This document shows positions 25,886 to 35,808 of a DNA stretch of 64,000 nt, in pieces. A model generated the notes under the pieces. That model had not been told where the DNA came from, ran no database searches, and saw nothing but the letters and a program-made list of their open reading frames with translations. Source of the stretch: Methanoculleus sp. GTDB taxonomy: Archaea; Halobacteriota; Methanomicrobia; Methanomicrobiales; Methanoculleaceae. How positions within the stretch are numbered: the stretch's first letter is position 1; every line of letters starts with the position of its first letter. A program made the translations under genes and the position numbers. Location of the stretch: positions 124,001-188,000 of the forward strand of contig NZ_JASEFJ010000002.1 in NCBI RefSeq assembly GCF_030019085.1, read 5' to 3'.

Positions 25886-27616
25886 ATGGGTTCCAATAAT
25901 AAAGCGCAAACTTCAAATCACGTCATGGGGAAAGGGTTCACGAAATGGATCATTATGCTTCTCAGACACTCAACCTGGAGATTGCCCGGGATCGTCACTC
26001 TGGCTCTTACCCTCACCATTGCATACCCGGCGTGCGCCGGGATCTACACCGATTCCTGTGGAATGGTTTGGACTGACACCTGCGTTCCGTTCGAACGAAA
26101 CAACGAGATAGCCTACAACGAAGAACTGGCTGCATCTTTCGCGCCCATCGCGGCCAACCTGACAGAACCCCCTCCCGATTTTAGCAACATATCCTGGAGT
26201 GACGCCTTCCGCGAGACCTGCACCTACATGGAGGAGCGCTACGCCTTTACAGAGTGGCGCGGTGTTGACTGGAACTCGCTTTACTCGACATACGCCCCAA
26301 AGATCGCTGAAGCCGAGAAGAACGGCGATAAGGCCGCATACTACCGCACGCTTCGTGAGTTCGTGTATGCCATCCCGGACGGGCACGTTCTGGTCCGCTC
26401 TACTGAGGACTTCGGGGCGAAGTACGCCGATATCGGAGGTGGCTACGGTCTGACCATCGCGCGACTCGATACGGGAGAGGTCATCGTGACCTACGTTGCG
26501 AACGGGAGCGATGCGGATGAGGCAGGGATCCTGTTTGGCGACGAGGTAGTCTCCTGGGACGGCCGACCGATCGTGGATGCGATCAACGCAACGCCGATCG
26601 TCTGGACCCCGATCAAGCCCTCAACCGCAGAAGGGACCCTCCTACACCAGCAACGGTACCTGACCCGGGCGCCTGTTGGGACGGTGGCGACCATCGGGTT
26701 CGTTTCTCAGAAGGATTCCCTCCTCCACATGGTTAACCTGACCGCAGTGGACGACGGTTACGACACCCTCACCCGGACAAGCGTCTTCCTCGGTCGCGAG
26801 GCAAACGACGGGAGAGCCGGATCATCGGCTGAACTTGAAACAATCATTACAGACGAGACTGTGACCTCAAGAACCCTGCCCGGAGGGGTTGTGTATATCG
26901 CAGTCTACGAGGAGGTCTACGACGCCTACCAGCCATTCACAACGGCGGTGAAGGATGCGATCGAGGATGGGACGCCAGGAATCGTCATCGACCTCCGGTT
27001 CAACAGGGGAGGAGACGACAACCTGGCCTCTGCCTTCGCCGGATGGTTCGTGGACCGGCCGATCTTCTATGAGTACGGCACTTTCTACGACCCAGGGACC
27101 GGTGAAACAACTGTCCTCTGGGAGTCCTGGACAAAACCCCGGCCCAACCGTTACGAAGGCCCTGTCGCCATCCTCGTAAGCCCCTATACTATCAGTTCCG
27201 GTGAGGGACTTCCTAAAGTCTTTGCCGAATCCGGAACGGGTGCGATAGTCTCGTGGTACGGGACGAACGGGGCATTCGGTATCGAGTCGATCGGCCCAAC
27301 GCTCCCTCTCGGGATCGTGACGGCCTTCCCACAGGGCGCGTCGCTCGACGAGGACGGGAAGATCCAAGTCGACAGCAACGCATCGTTGGTCGGCGGGGTG
27401 GCGCCGACGGTGCGGGTGCCGCTCGACAGGGATACTCTGGCAAGGGCTATGGCCGGGGAGGATGTCCAGCTCGCCTACGCGGTTGACTGGCTCAAAGCAG
27501 AGGCGATGACCGAAAGCGCGGAGCACTCTCCTGTTCCCACGCAGAAAGCAGCGGCGGGTTTGGTGATCCCGCTCGCAGCGCTTGCGTTCCTCGCGGTTCA
27601 GTACGGCCGGCGATGA
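25886..27616 (+). CDS. Exported S41-family (C-terminal processing) peptidase
   Basis: This 576-residue protein has a signal peptide (hydrophobic LPGIVTLALTLTIAYPACAG), a middle PDZ-like region around GYGLTIARLDTGE, GSDADEAGILFGDEV, and the S41 catalytic domain with IVIDLRFNRGG and the nucleophile-bearing SPYTISSGEG (Ser near 436). The C-terminal AAAGLVIPLAALAFLAVQYGRR looks like a membrane or surface anchor. It likely works on the cell exterior. Starts at 25886, 25925 and 25955 are all in frame; the later ones place the signal peptide closer to the N-terminus. Confidence 0.85.
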   Translation: MGSNNKAQTSNHVMGKGFTKWIIMLLRHSTWRLPGIVTLALTLTIAYPACAGIYTDSCGMVWTDTCVPFERNNEIAYNEELAASFAPIAANLTEPPPDFSNISWSDAFRETCTYMEERYAFTEWRGVDWNSLYSTYAPKIAEAEKNGDKAAYYRTLREFVYAIPDGHVLVRSTEDFGAKYADIGGGYGLTIARLDTGEVIVTYVANGSDADEAGILFGDEVVSWDGRPIVDAINATPIVWTPIKPSTAEGTLLHQQRYLTRAPVGTVATIGFVSQKDSLLHMVNLTAVDDGYDTLTRTSVFLGREANDGRAGSSAELETIITDETVTSRTLPGGVVYIAVYEEVYDAYQPFTTAVKDAIEDGTPGIVIDLRFNRGGDDNLASAFAGWFVDRPIFYEYGTFYDPGTGETTVLWESWTKPRPNRYEGPVAILVSPYTISSGEGLPKVFAESGTGAIVSWYGTNGAFGIESIGPTLPLGIVTAFPQGASLDEDGKIQVDSNASLVGGVAPTVRVPLDRDTLARAMAGEDVQLAYAVDWLKAEAMTESAEHSPVPTQKAAAGLVIPLAALAFLAVQYGRR

Positions 27617-27631
27617 CCTGGGGCTGTCCTC

Positions 27632-27661
27632 CCCATTTTTCAGTTCCAGCTGGAAAATGGG
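27632..27661. terminator. Bidirectional terminator-like hairpin
   Basis: CCCATTTTTCAG pairs with CTGGAAAATGGG over 12 positions (11 Watson-Crick, one G-U) around a TTCCAG loop. It lies 16 bases after the S41 stop and 45 bases beyond the end of the convergent cdc48 gene, as expected for a shared terminator. Confidence 0.55.
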
Positions 27662-27705
27662 CCGATCACGCTATAAAAAGGAATTTTTCGGGTACCGGGA
27701 CCCGC

Positions 27706-30123
27706 TTATTGGTATTCGAGCGGCTGTGTCTCTTTCGGCAGCCCGCCCTTGAAATACTGCTGGATCTTCTGGTAATACTCCCGCACCCGTTCGTTCATCG
27801 TCGCATGCACCTTCTCACGCGCCCGATCAAAGTGCTTCTGGCTCACGATTGTAGCGCCTTCTCGCATGGCGAGCATTGCTGCTTCCCGTGCGAGCGCCTC
27901 GAGGTCTGAGCCGACAAAACCCTCGGTATCGGCCGCAATCCTCCTGACGAGTTGCTTTCGCACCGGGTCATCAAGGGTTATCTTTTCGCGGGCGAAGAGA
28001 TCGATGATCTTCTTTCGGCGAAGATACGTCCTGAGACCTTCTTCGTCGCCTGGTTTGATCGTGGCAAGGTGTTCCTTTACCTCATTGAGACTCACAGGCC
28101 GGTTTGCTCCGATGGCAAGAACCAGGTCTTCGAGATCGTTCTCAGAGAGACCTTCGGTCATCTCAACAAGTTCATCCATGGTCGAACCTTCGATCGGGAT
28201 GTAACGGGTATGGATGCTGAGGATCTTTTCCCTGTCTTCCCGCCCGGGTTCGCCGACGTAGACGAGTCGGTCGAAGCGTCCGGGTCTCAGCAGAGCCGGG
28301 TCGACCATATCGGGACGATTGGTCGCGCCCATAACCACAACACCCCGCAACTCCTCGAGCCCGTCGATCTCGGTCAGGATCTGGTTTAAGACGCTCTCGG
28401 TGACGTGCGAGTCAGTGCCACCGCTACGAGCGGGGGTGAGGGCATCAAGTTCATCAAAGAAGATGATGGACGGCGCTACCTGCCGGGCCTTCTTAAAGAC
28501 CTCGCGAACCGCCCTTTCACTCTCGCCAACCCATTTGGAGAGCAACTGTGGGCCCTTTATCGGCACGAAGTTCACGCCGCTCTCGCTTGCAACTGCCTTG
28601 GCGATGAGGGTCTTTCCCGTTCCCGGGGGGCCGTAAAGCAGGACACCCCTTGGAGGCTCGATGCCAAGATTCTCAAACTGTTCCCGCCGGGTGAGGGGAT
28701 ACTCCACCGCCTCGCGAACTTCCTGTTTCGCCTCTTCGAGCCCGCCGACATCTTCCCAGGATACGTGCGGGACCTCAAGAAGAATCTCTCGCATGGCGCT
28801 CGGCCCCACATCGCGAAGAGCCTCGCGGAAGTCCCTGGCCTGAACTTCCATCATCTCCAGGATCTCCTGGGGTATCTCATGAGTCTCAAGGTCGATCTCC
28901 GGGAGGTAGCGGCGCAACGCCTTGATCGCGGCCTCACGCGCCAGGGCAGCAAGGTCAGCTCCGACAAACCCATGAGTCTCCCTGGCGATCTCTTCGATCA
29001 GAACGTCATCTGCAAGAGGCATCCCGCGGGTGTGGATCTGGAGTACCTGTACTCGATCGTCCTCAGACGGCACCCCGATCTCGATCTCACGGTCAAATCG
29101 CCCCGGACGGCGGAGGGCAGGGTCGATGGCATCGATCCGGTTTGTGGCACCTATCACTACAACCTGTCCCCGCTCTTCAAGCCCGTCCATCATCGTCAGG
29201 AGCTGGGCAACAACGCGCCGCTCAACCTCCCCGGTCACCTCCTCGCGCCTGGGGGCGATAGAGTCAAGTTCGTCGATGAAGATGATCGCGGGAGCATGCT
29301 GCCGTGCGTCCTCAAAGACTTCGCGGAGTCTCTGCTCGCTCTCACCGTAGTACTTCGAGATCACCTCCGGACCTGCAATCGAGATGAAGTGCGCCCCGCT
29401 CTCGCTTGCAACTGCTTTTGCGATGAGGGTCTTTCCCGTCCCGGGCGGCCCATAGAGGAGGACGCCTTTTGGAGGCTCGATACCAAGCTTACGAAAGATC
29501 TCGGGGTGGCGCATCGGGAGTTCAATCGTCTCGCGAACCCGCTGCAACTCCTCTTTCAGACCGCCGATATCCTCGTAACTGATCCTCCTGACCCCCTCAA
29601 AACCGGCTGCAGGCTTCTCCGAGAACTCGATCTTTGTGTTTCTTGTGATTATCACGGCGTTCTCCGGTTCGACCACCACCGCTTTGAATGCAACGAGTTG
29701 AGGCTGCATGAATGGCAGACCCACCTGGATAGGCACGGAATCGTTCTTGACGACCGGGAAGTCGATCAGCCTGTTTACAACACTGCCGTAGTTGATCGGA
29801 AGCTGTTTTGGGAGGTCTTCTGGAGGTGCAAGCACCACCCGCTTAGCCTCGATCTCCTCATCGAGCGTTCGTACCCTGACACGATCGCCTATGCTTGCAC
29901 CGGCGTTTAGCCGGGTGAAGTTATCGATCCTGACCTTGCCCTGATGCCAGTCGTTCACCATGGCGCGCCAGACCTTGGCTACGGTACGCCTTTTACCTTC
30001 GATAACGACAAGGTCTCCCGGGTTGAGACGGAGCTGCAGCATGGTATCGGGGTCAAGCCGTGCCTTGCCGGCCCCCTGATCCTCCGGGTAAGCGCTATCT
30101 ACCTTCAAGTATATCTCTGGCAT
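27706..30123 (-). CDS. Cdc48/VAT-type AAA ATPase with an extended second AAA domain
   Basis: This 805-residue unfoldase extracts and unfolds proteins, often for the proteasome. It has an N-domain (about 1-185), a D1 domain with GPPGTGKT at 225-232, [12 protein letters not shown] and RRPGRFD, and a D2 domain with a second GPPGTGKT near residue 500, [12 protein letters not shown] and LRPGRFDR. In D2, after [10 protein letters not shown], the usual lid sequence is preceded by roughly 70 extra residues (about 650-725); the segment begins [12 protein letters not shown], resembling the true lid [12 protein letters not shown] at about 733. The gene is monocistronic and divergent from larC. Confidence 0.93.
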   Translation of the reverse strand: MPEIYLKVDSAYPEDQGAGKARLDPDTMLQLRLNPGDLVVIEGKRRTVAKVWRAMVNDWHQGKVRIDNFTRLNAGASIGDRVRVRTLDEEIEAKRVVLAPPEDLPKQLPINYGSVVNRLIDFPVVKNDSVPIQVGLPFMQPQLVAFKAVVVEPENAVIITRNTKIEFSEKPAAGFEGVRRISYEDIGGLKEELQRVRETIELPMRHPEIFRKLGIEPPKGVLLYGPPGTGKTLIAKAVASESGAHFISIAGPEVISKYYGESEQRLREVFEDARQHAPAIIFIDELDSIAPRREEVTGEVERRVVAQLLTMMDGLEERGQVVVIGATNRIDAIDPALRRPGRFDREIEIGVPSEDDRVQVLQIHTRGMPLADDVLIEEIARETHGFVGADLAALAREAAIKALRRYLPEIDLETHEIPQEILEMMEVQARDFREALRDVGPSAMREILLEVPHVSWEDVGGLEEAKQEVREAVEYPLTRREQFENLGIEPPRGVLLYGPPGTGKTLIAKAVASESGVNFVPIKGPQLLSKWVGESERAVREVFKKARQVAPSIIFFDELDALTPARSGGTDSHVTESVLNQILTEIDGLEELRGVVVMGATNRPDMVDPALLRPGRFDRLVYVGEPGREDREKILSIHTRYIPIEGSTMDELVEMTEGLSENDLEDLVLAIGANRPVSLNEVKEHLATIKPGDEEGLRTYLRRKKIIDLFAREKITLDDPVRKQLVRRIAADTEGFVGSDLEALAREAAMLAMREGATIVSQKHFDRAREKVHATMNERVREYYQKIQQYFKGGLPKETQPLEYQ

Positions 30124-30169
30124 TACCTCTAATTCTTATATTTCGGGAATTTATAGGTACTGGAGTCGC

Positions 30170-31366
30170 ATGAACGTAGTTCTCTTCGATCCGTTCAACG
30201 GAGCCGCAGGCGATATGATCATCGGATCCCTTCTTGACCTCGGGGCCGACGAGGATGCTGTCCGGGCTGCCATGCGTTCCGTCGTTGGCGAGCCAACAAT
30301 CGAACGGGTAGACCGCTGCGGTCTCCAGGCGTTGCAGGTGGTAACACATGCCCCCACGCAGCACCGCACCCTGCAGGAGGTGCTCGACCGCCTGGCAGAG
30401 AGCGACGCCCCCAAAGAGGCGCTGGAGATGGCACACCGTGTCTTTCTCAGGATACACAGGGCGGAGGAAAGTATCCACGGGACTGGAGCGCATTTCCACG
30501 AGGTGGGTGCAGACGATGCTATAGCCGATGTGGTTGGGGCGTGCACCGCTCTACACAGCCTTGCTCCGGATGGCGTCGCCGTCCTACCGGTGGCACTTGG
30601 CCGCGGTTTTTCGACCGGCGCCCACGGCATATTTCCCATCCCCGCCCCGGCTACGGTGGCTATCCTTGCTGGATCGGATCTGCAGACGGTTCCCGGGGGC
30701 GAAGAGCGGGAACTCTGCACCCCGACGGGAGCCGCGCTCCTCGCCGAGTTTTCGACGATCAGGCCGGACGAGATTGGCCCGGGAAGAATCCTGGCGGTCG
30801 GTTACGGCGCGGGTAGCAGGAACACGCCTGAGAGACCAAACGTTCTACGGTCGATTTTCCTTGAAACGGGGGGCTATAACAGGGGGTCTGACCGGATCGA
30901 TATCCTGGAGACAAACGTGGACGACGTGACAGGGGAGATGCTCGCCTACACCCTGGGTCGCCTGATGGAGGAGGGGGCACGGGATGCAACCGCCATACCC
31001 GTGTTGATGAAGAAAGGCCGTAGCGGCCATATCGTCCGGGTGATCTCCTCACCGGAGACCACAGGCCATCTCACGGAGGTGATGGCACGGGAACTCGGGA
31101 CGCTCGGGATACGCTGCCTCCCGATGGTTCACCGTGCAGTCTCTGAACGGACTATAGAGAGCGTTAAAGTGAGATTTGGAGGAGAAGAGTGGTGGATCGA
31201 TGTAAAGTGCGGGTGGTCGGAAGGCAGGATAACGTCCATCAAGGCGGAGTACGAGCAGGTGGCGCGGTGCGCACAGGAGACGGGGCTTTCGTTCCGTGAG
31301 GTTGCCGCAGGGGTGGAGGCAACTGCCCGCCGCCTCTTCATCGAGCGGGGTATGCTGGGTCCATGA
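30170..31366 (+). CDS. larC: Nickel pincer cofactor biosynthesis protein LarC-like (DUF111)
   Basis: This 398-residue protein matches LarC, the CTP-dependent nickel insertase of the nickel-pincer cofactor. It starts LFDPFNGAAGDMIIGSLLDLG and has the His/Glu-rich HFHEVGADDAIADVVGA, PTGAALL and TNVDDVTGEMLAYTLGRLMEEGARD motifs. It is one continuous frame, unlike the frameshifted larC of Lactobacillus. No larA, larB or larE lies in the window, so its client enzyme is unknown. The stop overlaps the radB start (ATGA). Confidence 0.9.
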   Translation: MNVVLFDPFNGAAGDMIIGSLLDLGADEDAVRAAMRSVVGEPTIERVDRCGLQALQVVTHAPTQHRTLQEVLDRLAESDAPKEALEMAHRVFLRIHRAEESIHGTGAHFHEVGADDAIADVVGACTALHSLAPDGVAVLPVALGRGFSTGAHGIFPIPAPATVAILAGSDLQTVPGGEERELCTPTGAALLAEFSTIRPDEIGPGRILAVGYGAGSRNTPERPNVLRSIFLETGGYNRGSDRIDILETNVDDVTGEMLAYTLGRLMEEGARDATAIPVLMKKGRSGHIVRVISSPETTGHLTEVMARELGTLGIRCLPMVHRAVSERTIESVKVRFGGEEWWIDVKCGWSEGRITSIKAEYEQVARCAQETGLSFREVAAGVEATARRLFIERGMLGP

Positions 31367-32040
31367 AACCTGATCGGGTCAGCACCGGTAGCCCGGCCCT
31401 TGACGACCTCCTTGGCGGCGGACTGGAGCGAGGCGCCATCACCCAGATCTACGGCGAACCAGCAAGCGGGAAAAGCGTATTCTGTCTGATGGCGACGGTG
31501 GCCGTCCTCCGGGCTGGATACTCGGTCGTCTACATCGACACGGAGGGGTTCTCGGTTGAACGGTTTGCGCAGATCGCTGGTGGGGATCCAGGAGAACTCG
31601 CAGAGCGTCTATACCTATTTGAACCGCTTGATTTCACACAGCAGGGAACCATGATCGCCGATACCGAGGCGCTGCTTAAGAAGACCGGGCTGGCGCCTGT
31701 GGGGCTGCTGGTGATGGACTCGGCGACTGCCCTCTACCGAATGGAACTTGACCTTGGACGGGAGGCGTTGCGCAAACTCTCGCATCACATGATAAAACTC
31801 CTTGGACTGGCAAGGAAGTACGAGATCCCGGTCCTGATCACAAACCAGATCTACATGGACCTGGAACGCGAACGTGTGGCGGGCCTCGGGGGGACGGCGC
31901 TTGAACACCTCTCGAAGGCTATAGTGCGGCTTGAAAAGAGAGATAGTGCCCGGAGGGCAGTCCTCCTGAAACACCGATCCCGACCGGAAGGACTCTCGTT
32001 CGATTTTGTGATCACCGGCGAAGGCATCAGAACGTTATAA
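31363..32040 (+). CDS. radB: DNA repair and recombination protein RadB
   Basis: This 225-residue RecA-fold protein is the archaeal RadA paralogue RadB, which lacks the N-terminal helix-hairpin-helix domain. Walker A is GEPASGKS, Walker B LLVMDSATALYRME, followed by TNQIYMD and GGTALEHLSKAIVRLEK. RadB is thought to help recombination and has weak ATPase activity. It is coupled to larC by a 4-base overlap and overlaps dapF tail to tail by 14 bases. Confidence 0.93.
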   Translation: MKPDRVSTGSPALDDLLGGGLERGAITQIYGEPASGKSVFCLMATVAVLRAGYSVVYIDTEGFSVERFAQIAGGDPGELAERLYLFEPLDFTQQGTMIADTEALLKKTGLAPVGLLVMDSATALYRMELDLGREALRKLSHHMIKLLGLARKYEIPVLITNQIYMDLERERVAGLGGTALEHLSKAIVRLEKRDSARRAVLLKHRSRPEGLSFDFVITGEGIRTL

Positions 32041-32845
32041 CGCCCGAAAAGACGGTCTCCGCCGGGCCTTCCATCGTGACGATCTTCTCGAACCTGATCA
32101 CGAGCGGGCCGCCTATCGTCTCCACCAGCACAGTATCCCCCACACGACCAAGACGGCGGGCGACCGCCGCCGATGCTGTGGCGCCTGTGCCGCAGCTCGC
32201 GGTCTCGCTCTCAACACCGCGCTCAAAAGTCCGGATCCGGATCTTATCCGTCCCGAGTCTCTCTACGAAGTTGACGTTTGCGCCCTCCGGGAATGTGGGG
32301 TGGTGCCGGATTACCGGGGCGATGGTCTCGATCTCGACGGAGTCGATATCATCGACAAAGATGACAGCGTGCGGGACACCGATGTTTGCAGCATAGACGG
32401 TGAACCCGCAGATCTCCTCCTGGTAATCCCCTCTCCCGGTGGCGGGGATTACGCTACGCTCAAACGCCGGTTCTGGCATGGTGATCGTCGCGGCAAACTC
32501 GTCGTCCGAGTAGCCCATCGAGACGGGTACGATCCCCGCCCCTGTCTCGATCTTGCAGGACTCTTTCACATAGCCCGCGTCGTAGGCGTATTTTGCAAGA
32601 CAACGGATGCCGTTCCCGCACATTGCGGCCTCGCTCTCGTCGGGCTGGAAAAGTCTCATCCGGATCTCTGCTTTATCAGATGGCTGGAGGTAAAGAACAC
32701 CGTCAGCACCGATGCCAAACCTCCGGTCACAGTAGAGCGCTGCAAAAGTTCCTTTCATCTCGTCCGGGATGACTTCCTGATCAAATTCATCGATCAGTAT
32801 AAAGTCGTTGCCATTTCCCTGCAGTTTGGTGAACGTGATCTCCAT
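32027..32845 (-). CDS. dapF: Diaminopimelate epimerase
   Basis: This 272-residue PLP-independent epimerase converts LL- to meso-diaminopimelate in lysine synthesis. Both catalytic cysteines are present: C76 in AAMCGNGIRC and the second in TASCGTGATAS. The start MEITFTKLQGNGNDFI is canonical. Its 3' end overlaps that of radB by 14 bases. It and the downstream tRNA-His lie on the same strand with the tRNA upstream. Confidence 0.95.
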   Translation of the reverse strand: MEITFTKLQGNGNDFILIDEFDQEVIPDEMKGTFAALYCDRRFGIGADGVLYLQPSDKAEIRMRLFQPDESEAAMCGNGIRCLAKYAYDAGYVKESCKIETGAGIVPVSMGYSDDEFAATITMPEPAFERSVIPATGRGDYQEEICGFTVYAANIGVPHAVIFVDDIDSVEIETIAPVIRHHPTFPEGANVNFVERLGTDKIRIRTFERGVESETASCGTGATASAAVARRLGRVGDTVLVETIGGPLVIRFEKIVTMEGPAETVFSGVITF

Positions 32846-32967
32846 GGCATAGCCTCTTTACGTAGATATTGGGAGCGGCGGGTGATAAACCGTTTTGATG
32901 ACCTGATGTTACCCCGGCACTTCAAGAACCTGATCTGGAGGCAGCGTCCAGAAGTAGCACGAAAAGA

Positions 32968-33040
32968 GGCCAGGGCCGAGATTCGAACCCGGGTCGAGGG
33001 ATCCACAGTCCCTTAGGATAACCAACTACCCCACCCTGGC
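32968..33040 (-). tRNA. tRNA-His (GTG)
   Basis: The minus strand folds into a complete cloverleaf: acceptor GCCAGGG/CCCTGGC, anticodon stem AGGGA/TCCCT with loop CTGTGGA (anticodon GTG), and T-loop TTCGAAT closed by CCGGG/CTCGG with one G-U pair. The discriminator base is C, as in other tRNA-His; the extra G-1 is not encoded in an obvious way (base before is T) and would be added after transcription. The 3' CCA is not encoded. No intron. Confidence 0.95.
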
Positions 33041-33380
33041 AAAGTGCTCATAATAGTTGGCAGTCGGGTTTGATTAAGGTATCTCTCCCCGCGCAGTTCT
33101 TCAGCGCCTCCGATCTCCGATGGGCGCATGGGGCACCACGTCCTACCGGATTATCAGGTCTCCTGCTGTCACCTCAGGCCGTGCAACTGACTGTTGTCCG
33201 GGAGGGCGAGTTATTAATAGAGACCGTGCTCTATAACATACCAGTATTCAGGGGCCTGTTGACGCCCTCCAGGGGTGGCAGAACCGATCCAGATCAGGTC
33301 GTGGTTCGGGAGAACCTGAGGTCAATATTACAGGGTTTTCGAGTTTATTCACCCATAGATAGATGCTGCAGGTGATCACC
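33041..33380. promoter_or_regulatory. Region between tRNA-His and infB
   Basis: This 340-base gap carries a 101-codon open frame (33070-33375) without protein-like features. AT-rich promoter candidates are TTATTAATAG near 33211-33220 and TTTATTC near 33345-33351, the latter about 33 bases before the infB ATG. On the minus strand TTAAT near 33075 could serve the tRNA. Confidence 0.4.
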
Positions 33381-35162
33381 ATGGCAAAGCAATCAGCGAT
33401 CAGAACTCCCATCGTCTGTGTGATGGGGCATGTAGATCACGGCAAGACGTCGCTCCTTGACCGGATCCGGGGTTCATCCGTGGTATCCACCGAAGAGGGT
33501 GCGATTACACAGCATATCGGTGCCACGCTGGTTCCAATCGATGCAATCGTAAGGATGAGCGGTGCACTGAGCAAGGTCAACATCAACGTACCTGGTCTCC
33601 TCTTCATAGATACCCCCGGCCACCATGCCTTCACCACGCTACGTGCGCGCGGCGGAGCGCTCGCCGACATGGCGATCGTGGTTGTGGACATCAACGAAGG
33701 GTTCCGCCCTCAGACGATAGAGGCCCTCCAGATCCTTCGTAACTACAAGACTCCTTTTGTGATCGCGGCGAACAAGGTCGACCGAATCCACGGCTGGCGC
33801 GTCCACGAGGGGCAGCCTTTCTTAAAGACGTTTGCACAGCAGAACGAGCGCGTCCAGGGCGTGCTCGAGACCCGGCTATATGAACTCGTCGGCAAACTCT
33901 CCGACCTCGGGTTCAACTCCGAGCGGTTCGACCGGGTCTCGGACTTCGCACGGAACATATGCATCGTGCCCACGAGCGCCATCACCGGCGAGGGCGTTCC
34001 GGACATCCTGATGGTGCTGATAGGGCTCGCCCAGCGATACATGACCGAGAGTCTCAGGGTCACCGCGGAGGGTCCCGGCGCCGGCACGGTGCTTGAGGTG
34101 AAGGAGGAGCGCGGGCTCGGACTGACACTCGATCTGATCCTTTACGATGGGACGCTCAGGGTCGGAGACGAGATCGTTGTCGCAGGAAACGACCAGATCA
34201 TCGTGACAAAAGTGCGCTCCCTCTTAAAACCCAGGCCGATGAGCGAGATCCTGGTTGAAGAGCGGTTCGAGCGTGTCAGATCGGTCACCGCAGCGGCGGG
34301 CATCAAGGTCGCCGCCCCCAAACTGGATGGCGTCATAGCGGGTTCTCCCTTGCGCGTCGTCCGGGGTGGGAACCGCGACGAGGTTATCGAACAGGTCCGT
34401 CACGAGGTCCAGGACATCCAGGTGAAACTCTCCGATACCGGTGTTATTATACGGGCGGACACCATCGGCGCCCTCGAGGCTCTCTCAAAAGAACTCGAGA
34501 GCCACCAGATCCAGGTTATGCGGGCAGCCGTTGGCCCGGTCACCCGCCACGACGTCATCGAGGCCGGGACCATCAGGGACCCACTATACAGTGCGATCCT
34601 CGCCTTTAATACCCCCGTGCTGCCGGACGCGGTCGACGCTCTGGCAGACGCCTCGATGTCCCACGTCAGCATATTCGAGGGAGGGGTCATTTACCAGCTA
34701 ATCGATGATTACATTGAGTGGCGGGAGGAAAAGAGGCAGGAACTCGAGCGGCAGAGGTTTGAGAGGGTTATCATGCCCGCCAGGATCCGGATCCTTCCGG
34801 ATTGCATCTTCCGGCAGAGCAACCCCGCGGTGGTCGGCGTCCGAGTCCTCGGCGGGAAACTCCAGAGCGGGGTTGACCTTATCCTTCCAGGCGGGAAGAA
34901 AGTGGGCCGGATCAAACAGATCCAGGAGAGGAACGAGACCATTCAGGAGGCAGAGGCGGGCAAAGAGGTGGCGATCTCGATCGAAGGGGCAACAGTCGGC
35001 CGCCAGATCAATGTCAATGATGAACTTTATGTCGATATACCTGAACGGCATGTAAAGGTGATCGAGCGCGAGATGATAGAGAACCTGCGCCCGGACATGC
35101 GCGAGACGCTGGAGGAGTTCACATCTATCAAACGCCGGGACGACCCTTTCTGGGGGAAGTGA
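33381..35162 (+). CDS. infB: Translation initiation factor aIF5B
   Basis: This 593-residue GTPase is archaeal aIF5B (IF2/eIF5B family), which joins ribosomal subunits. G1 is GHVDHGKTS, G3 DTPGH, and G4 NKVD. The C-terminal half has the expected barrel and helical regions with PARIRILPDCIFRQSNPAVVGV. I prefer the ATG at 33381 (MAKQSAIRTP) because GGTGAT lies just upstream as ribosome site; ATG 33363 would add six residues. No intein is seen, as the G-domain is uninterrupted. Confidence 0.96.
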   Translation: MAKQSAIRTPIVCVMGHVDHGKTSLLDRIRGSSVVSTEEGAITQHIGATLVPIDAIVRMSGALSKVNINVPGLLFIDTPGHHAFTTLRARGGALADMAIVVVDINEGFRPQTIEALQILRNYKTPFVIAANKVDRIHGWRVHEGQPFLKTFAQQNERVQGVLETRLYELVGKLSDLGFNSERFDRVSDFARNICIVPTSAITGEGVPDILMVLIGLAQRYMTESLRVTAEGPGAGTVLEVKEERGLGLTLDLILYDGTLRVGDEIVVAGNDQIIVTKVRSLLKPRPMSEILVEERFERVRSVTAAAGIKVAAPKLDGVIAGSPLRVVRGGNRDEVIEQVRHEVQDIQVKLSDTGVIIRADTIGALEALSKELESHQIQVMRAAVGPVTRHDVIEAGTIRDPLYSAILAFNTPVLPDAVDALADASMSHVSIFEGGVIYQLIDDYIEWREEKRQELERQRFERVIMPARIRILPDCIFRQSNPAVVGVRVLGGKLQSGVDLILPGGKKVGRIKQIQERNETIQEAEAGKEVAISIEGATVGRQINVNDELYVDIPERHVKVIEREMIENLRPDMRETLEEFTSIKRRDDPFWGK

Positions 35163-35250
35163 GCCCACTTCCGGGGCTCCAGCCACTCAGAGGTAGTCTT
35201 TTAATACCATATCCCCAAAGTGTATAGGTAGTTTTGATGGAGTCGTCAAG

Positions 35251-35649
35251 ATGGCAGAGTTCAAAATAGTCCTATCAGACCCGGAGACCGGTCGTTCATA
35301 TAAGGTCGATGCGACCGGTCCCGCCGCAGGAGCACTCGTAGGCAGGCATATCGGTGATGAGATCGATGGCGGCGTTCTCGGTTTTGCGGGCTACAAAATC
35401 CGGATCACCGGCGCCTCTGATCGAACGGGCATTCCCGCGCGCCGTGACCTCCCGGGTCCGGCACGCAGAAGGCTCCTGCTCGCCAGGGGTGTCGGGTTCC
35501 ACCCGATCAGAGAAGGGGAACGCCGGAGGAAATCGGTGCGTGGCAACGAGATCAGCGCTGATATCGTCCAGATCAACGCCGTTGTGGCACAGCGCGGTGC
35601 AAAGCCCCTGGAAGAATACTTCAACCGTCCAGAAGCAGCGTCCGAATAA
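35251..35649 (+). CDS. rps6e: Ribosomal protein eS6
   Basis: This 132-residue basic protein is the archaeal/eukaryotic small-subunit protein S6e: FKIVLSDPETGRSYKVDATG, then LVGRHIGDEIDGGVLGFAGYKI, ITGASDRTGIPARRDLPGP and RRKSVRGNEISADIVQINAVV. It is absent from bacteria and confirms archaeal origin. It follows infB by 88 bases; TTTTAATACC near 35198-35207 may be its own TATA box. Confidence 0.96.
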   Translation: MAEFKIVLSDPETGRSYKVDATGPAAGALVGRHIGDEIDGGVLGFAGYKIRITGASDRTGIPARRDLPGPARRRLLLARGVGFHPIREGERRRKSVRGNEISADIVQINAVVAQRGAKPLEEYFNRPEAASE

Positions 35650-35808
35650 ACGAATCCCTTATTTTTCTGGTCCATAGCCAGTATCCGGGCTATTCTGTGA
35701 TTTTCCAGCGATGCGGCAGGGCCACCACGCCTTGTATCTCATATCGTGTTTCTGTGATGGCCACAGACGGTGGCCACCATGGCGAGATCGCCTTCAGCGA
35801 CGCCCCTG

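Noticed and set aside
28405-29910. 501-codon plus-strand frame opposite cdc48
   Set aside because: Antisense shadow of a strongly conserved AAA ATPase; its translation has no domain features.
33070-33375. 101-codon open frame upstream of infB
   Set aside because: Overlaps promoter-like AT-rich sequence and the infB start region; no family features.
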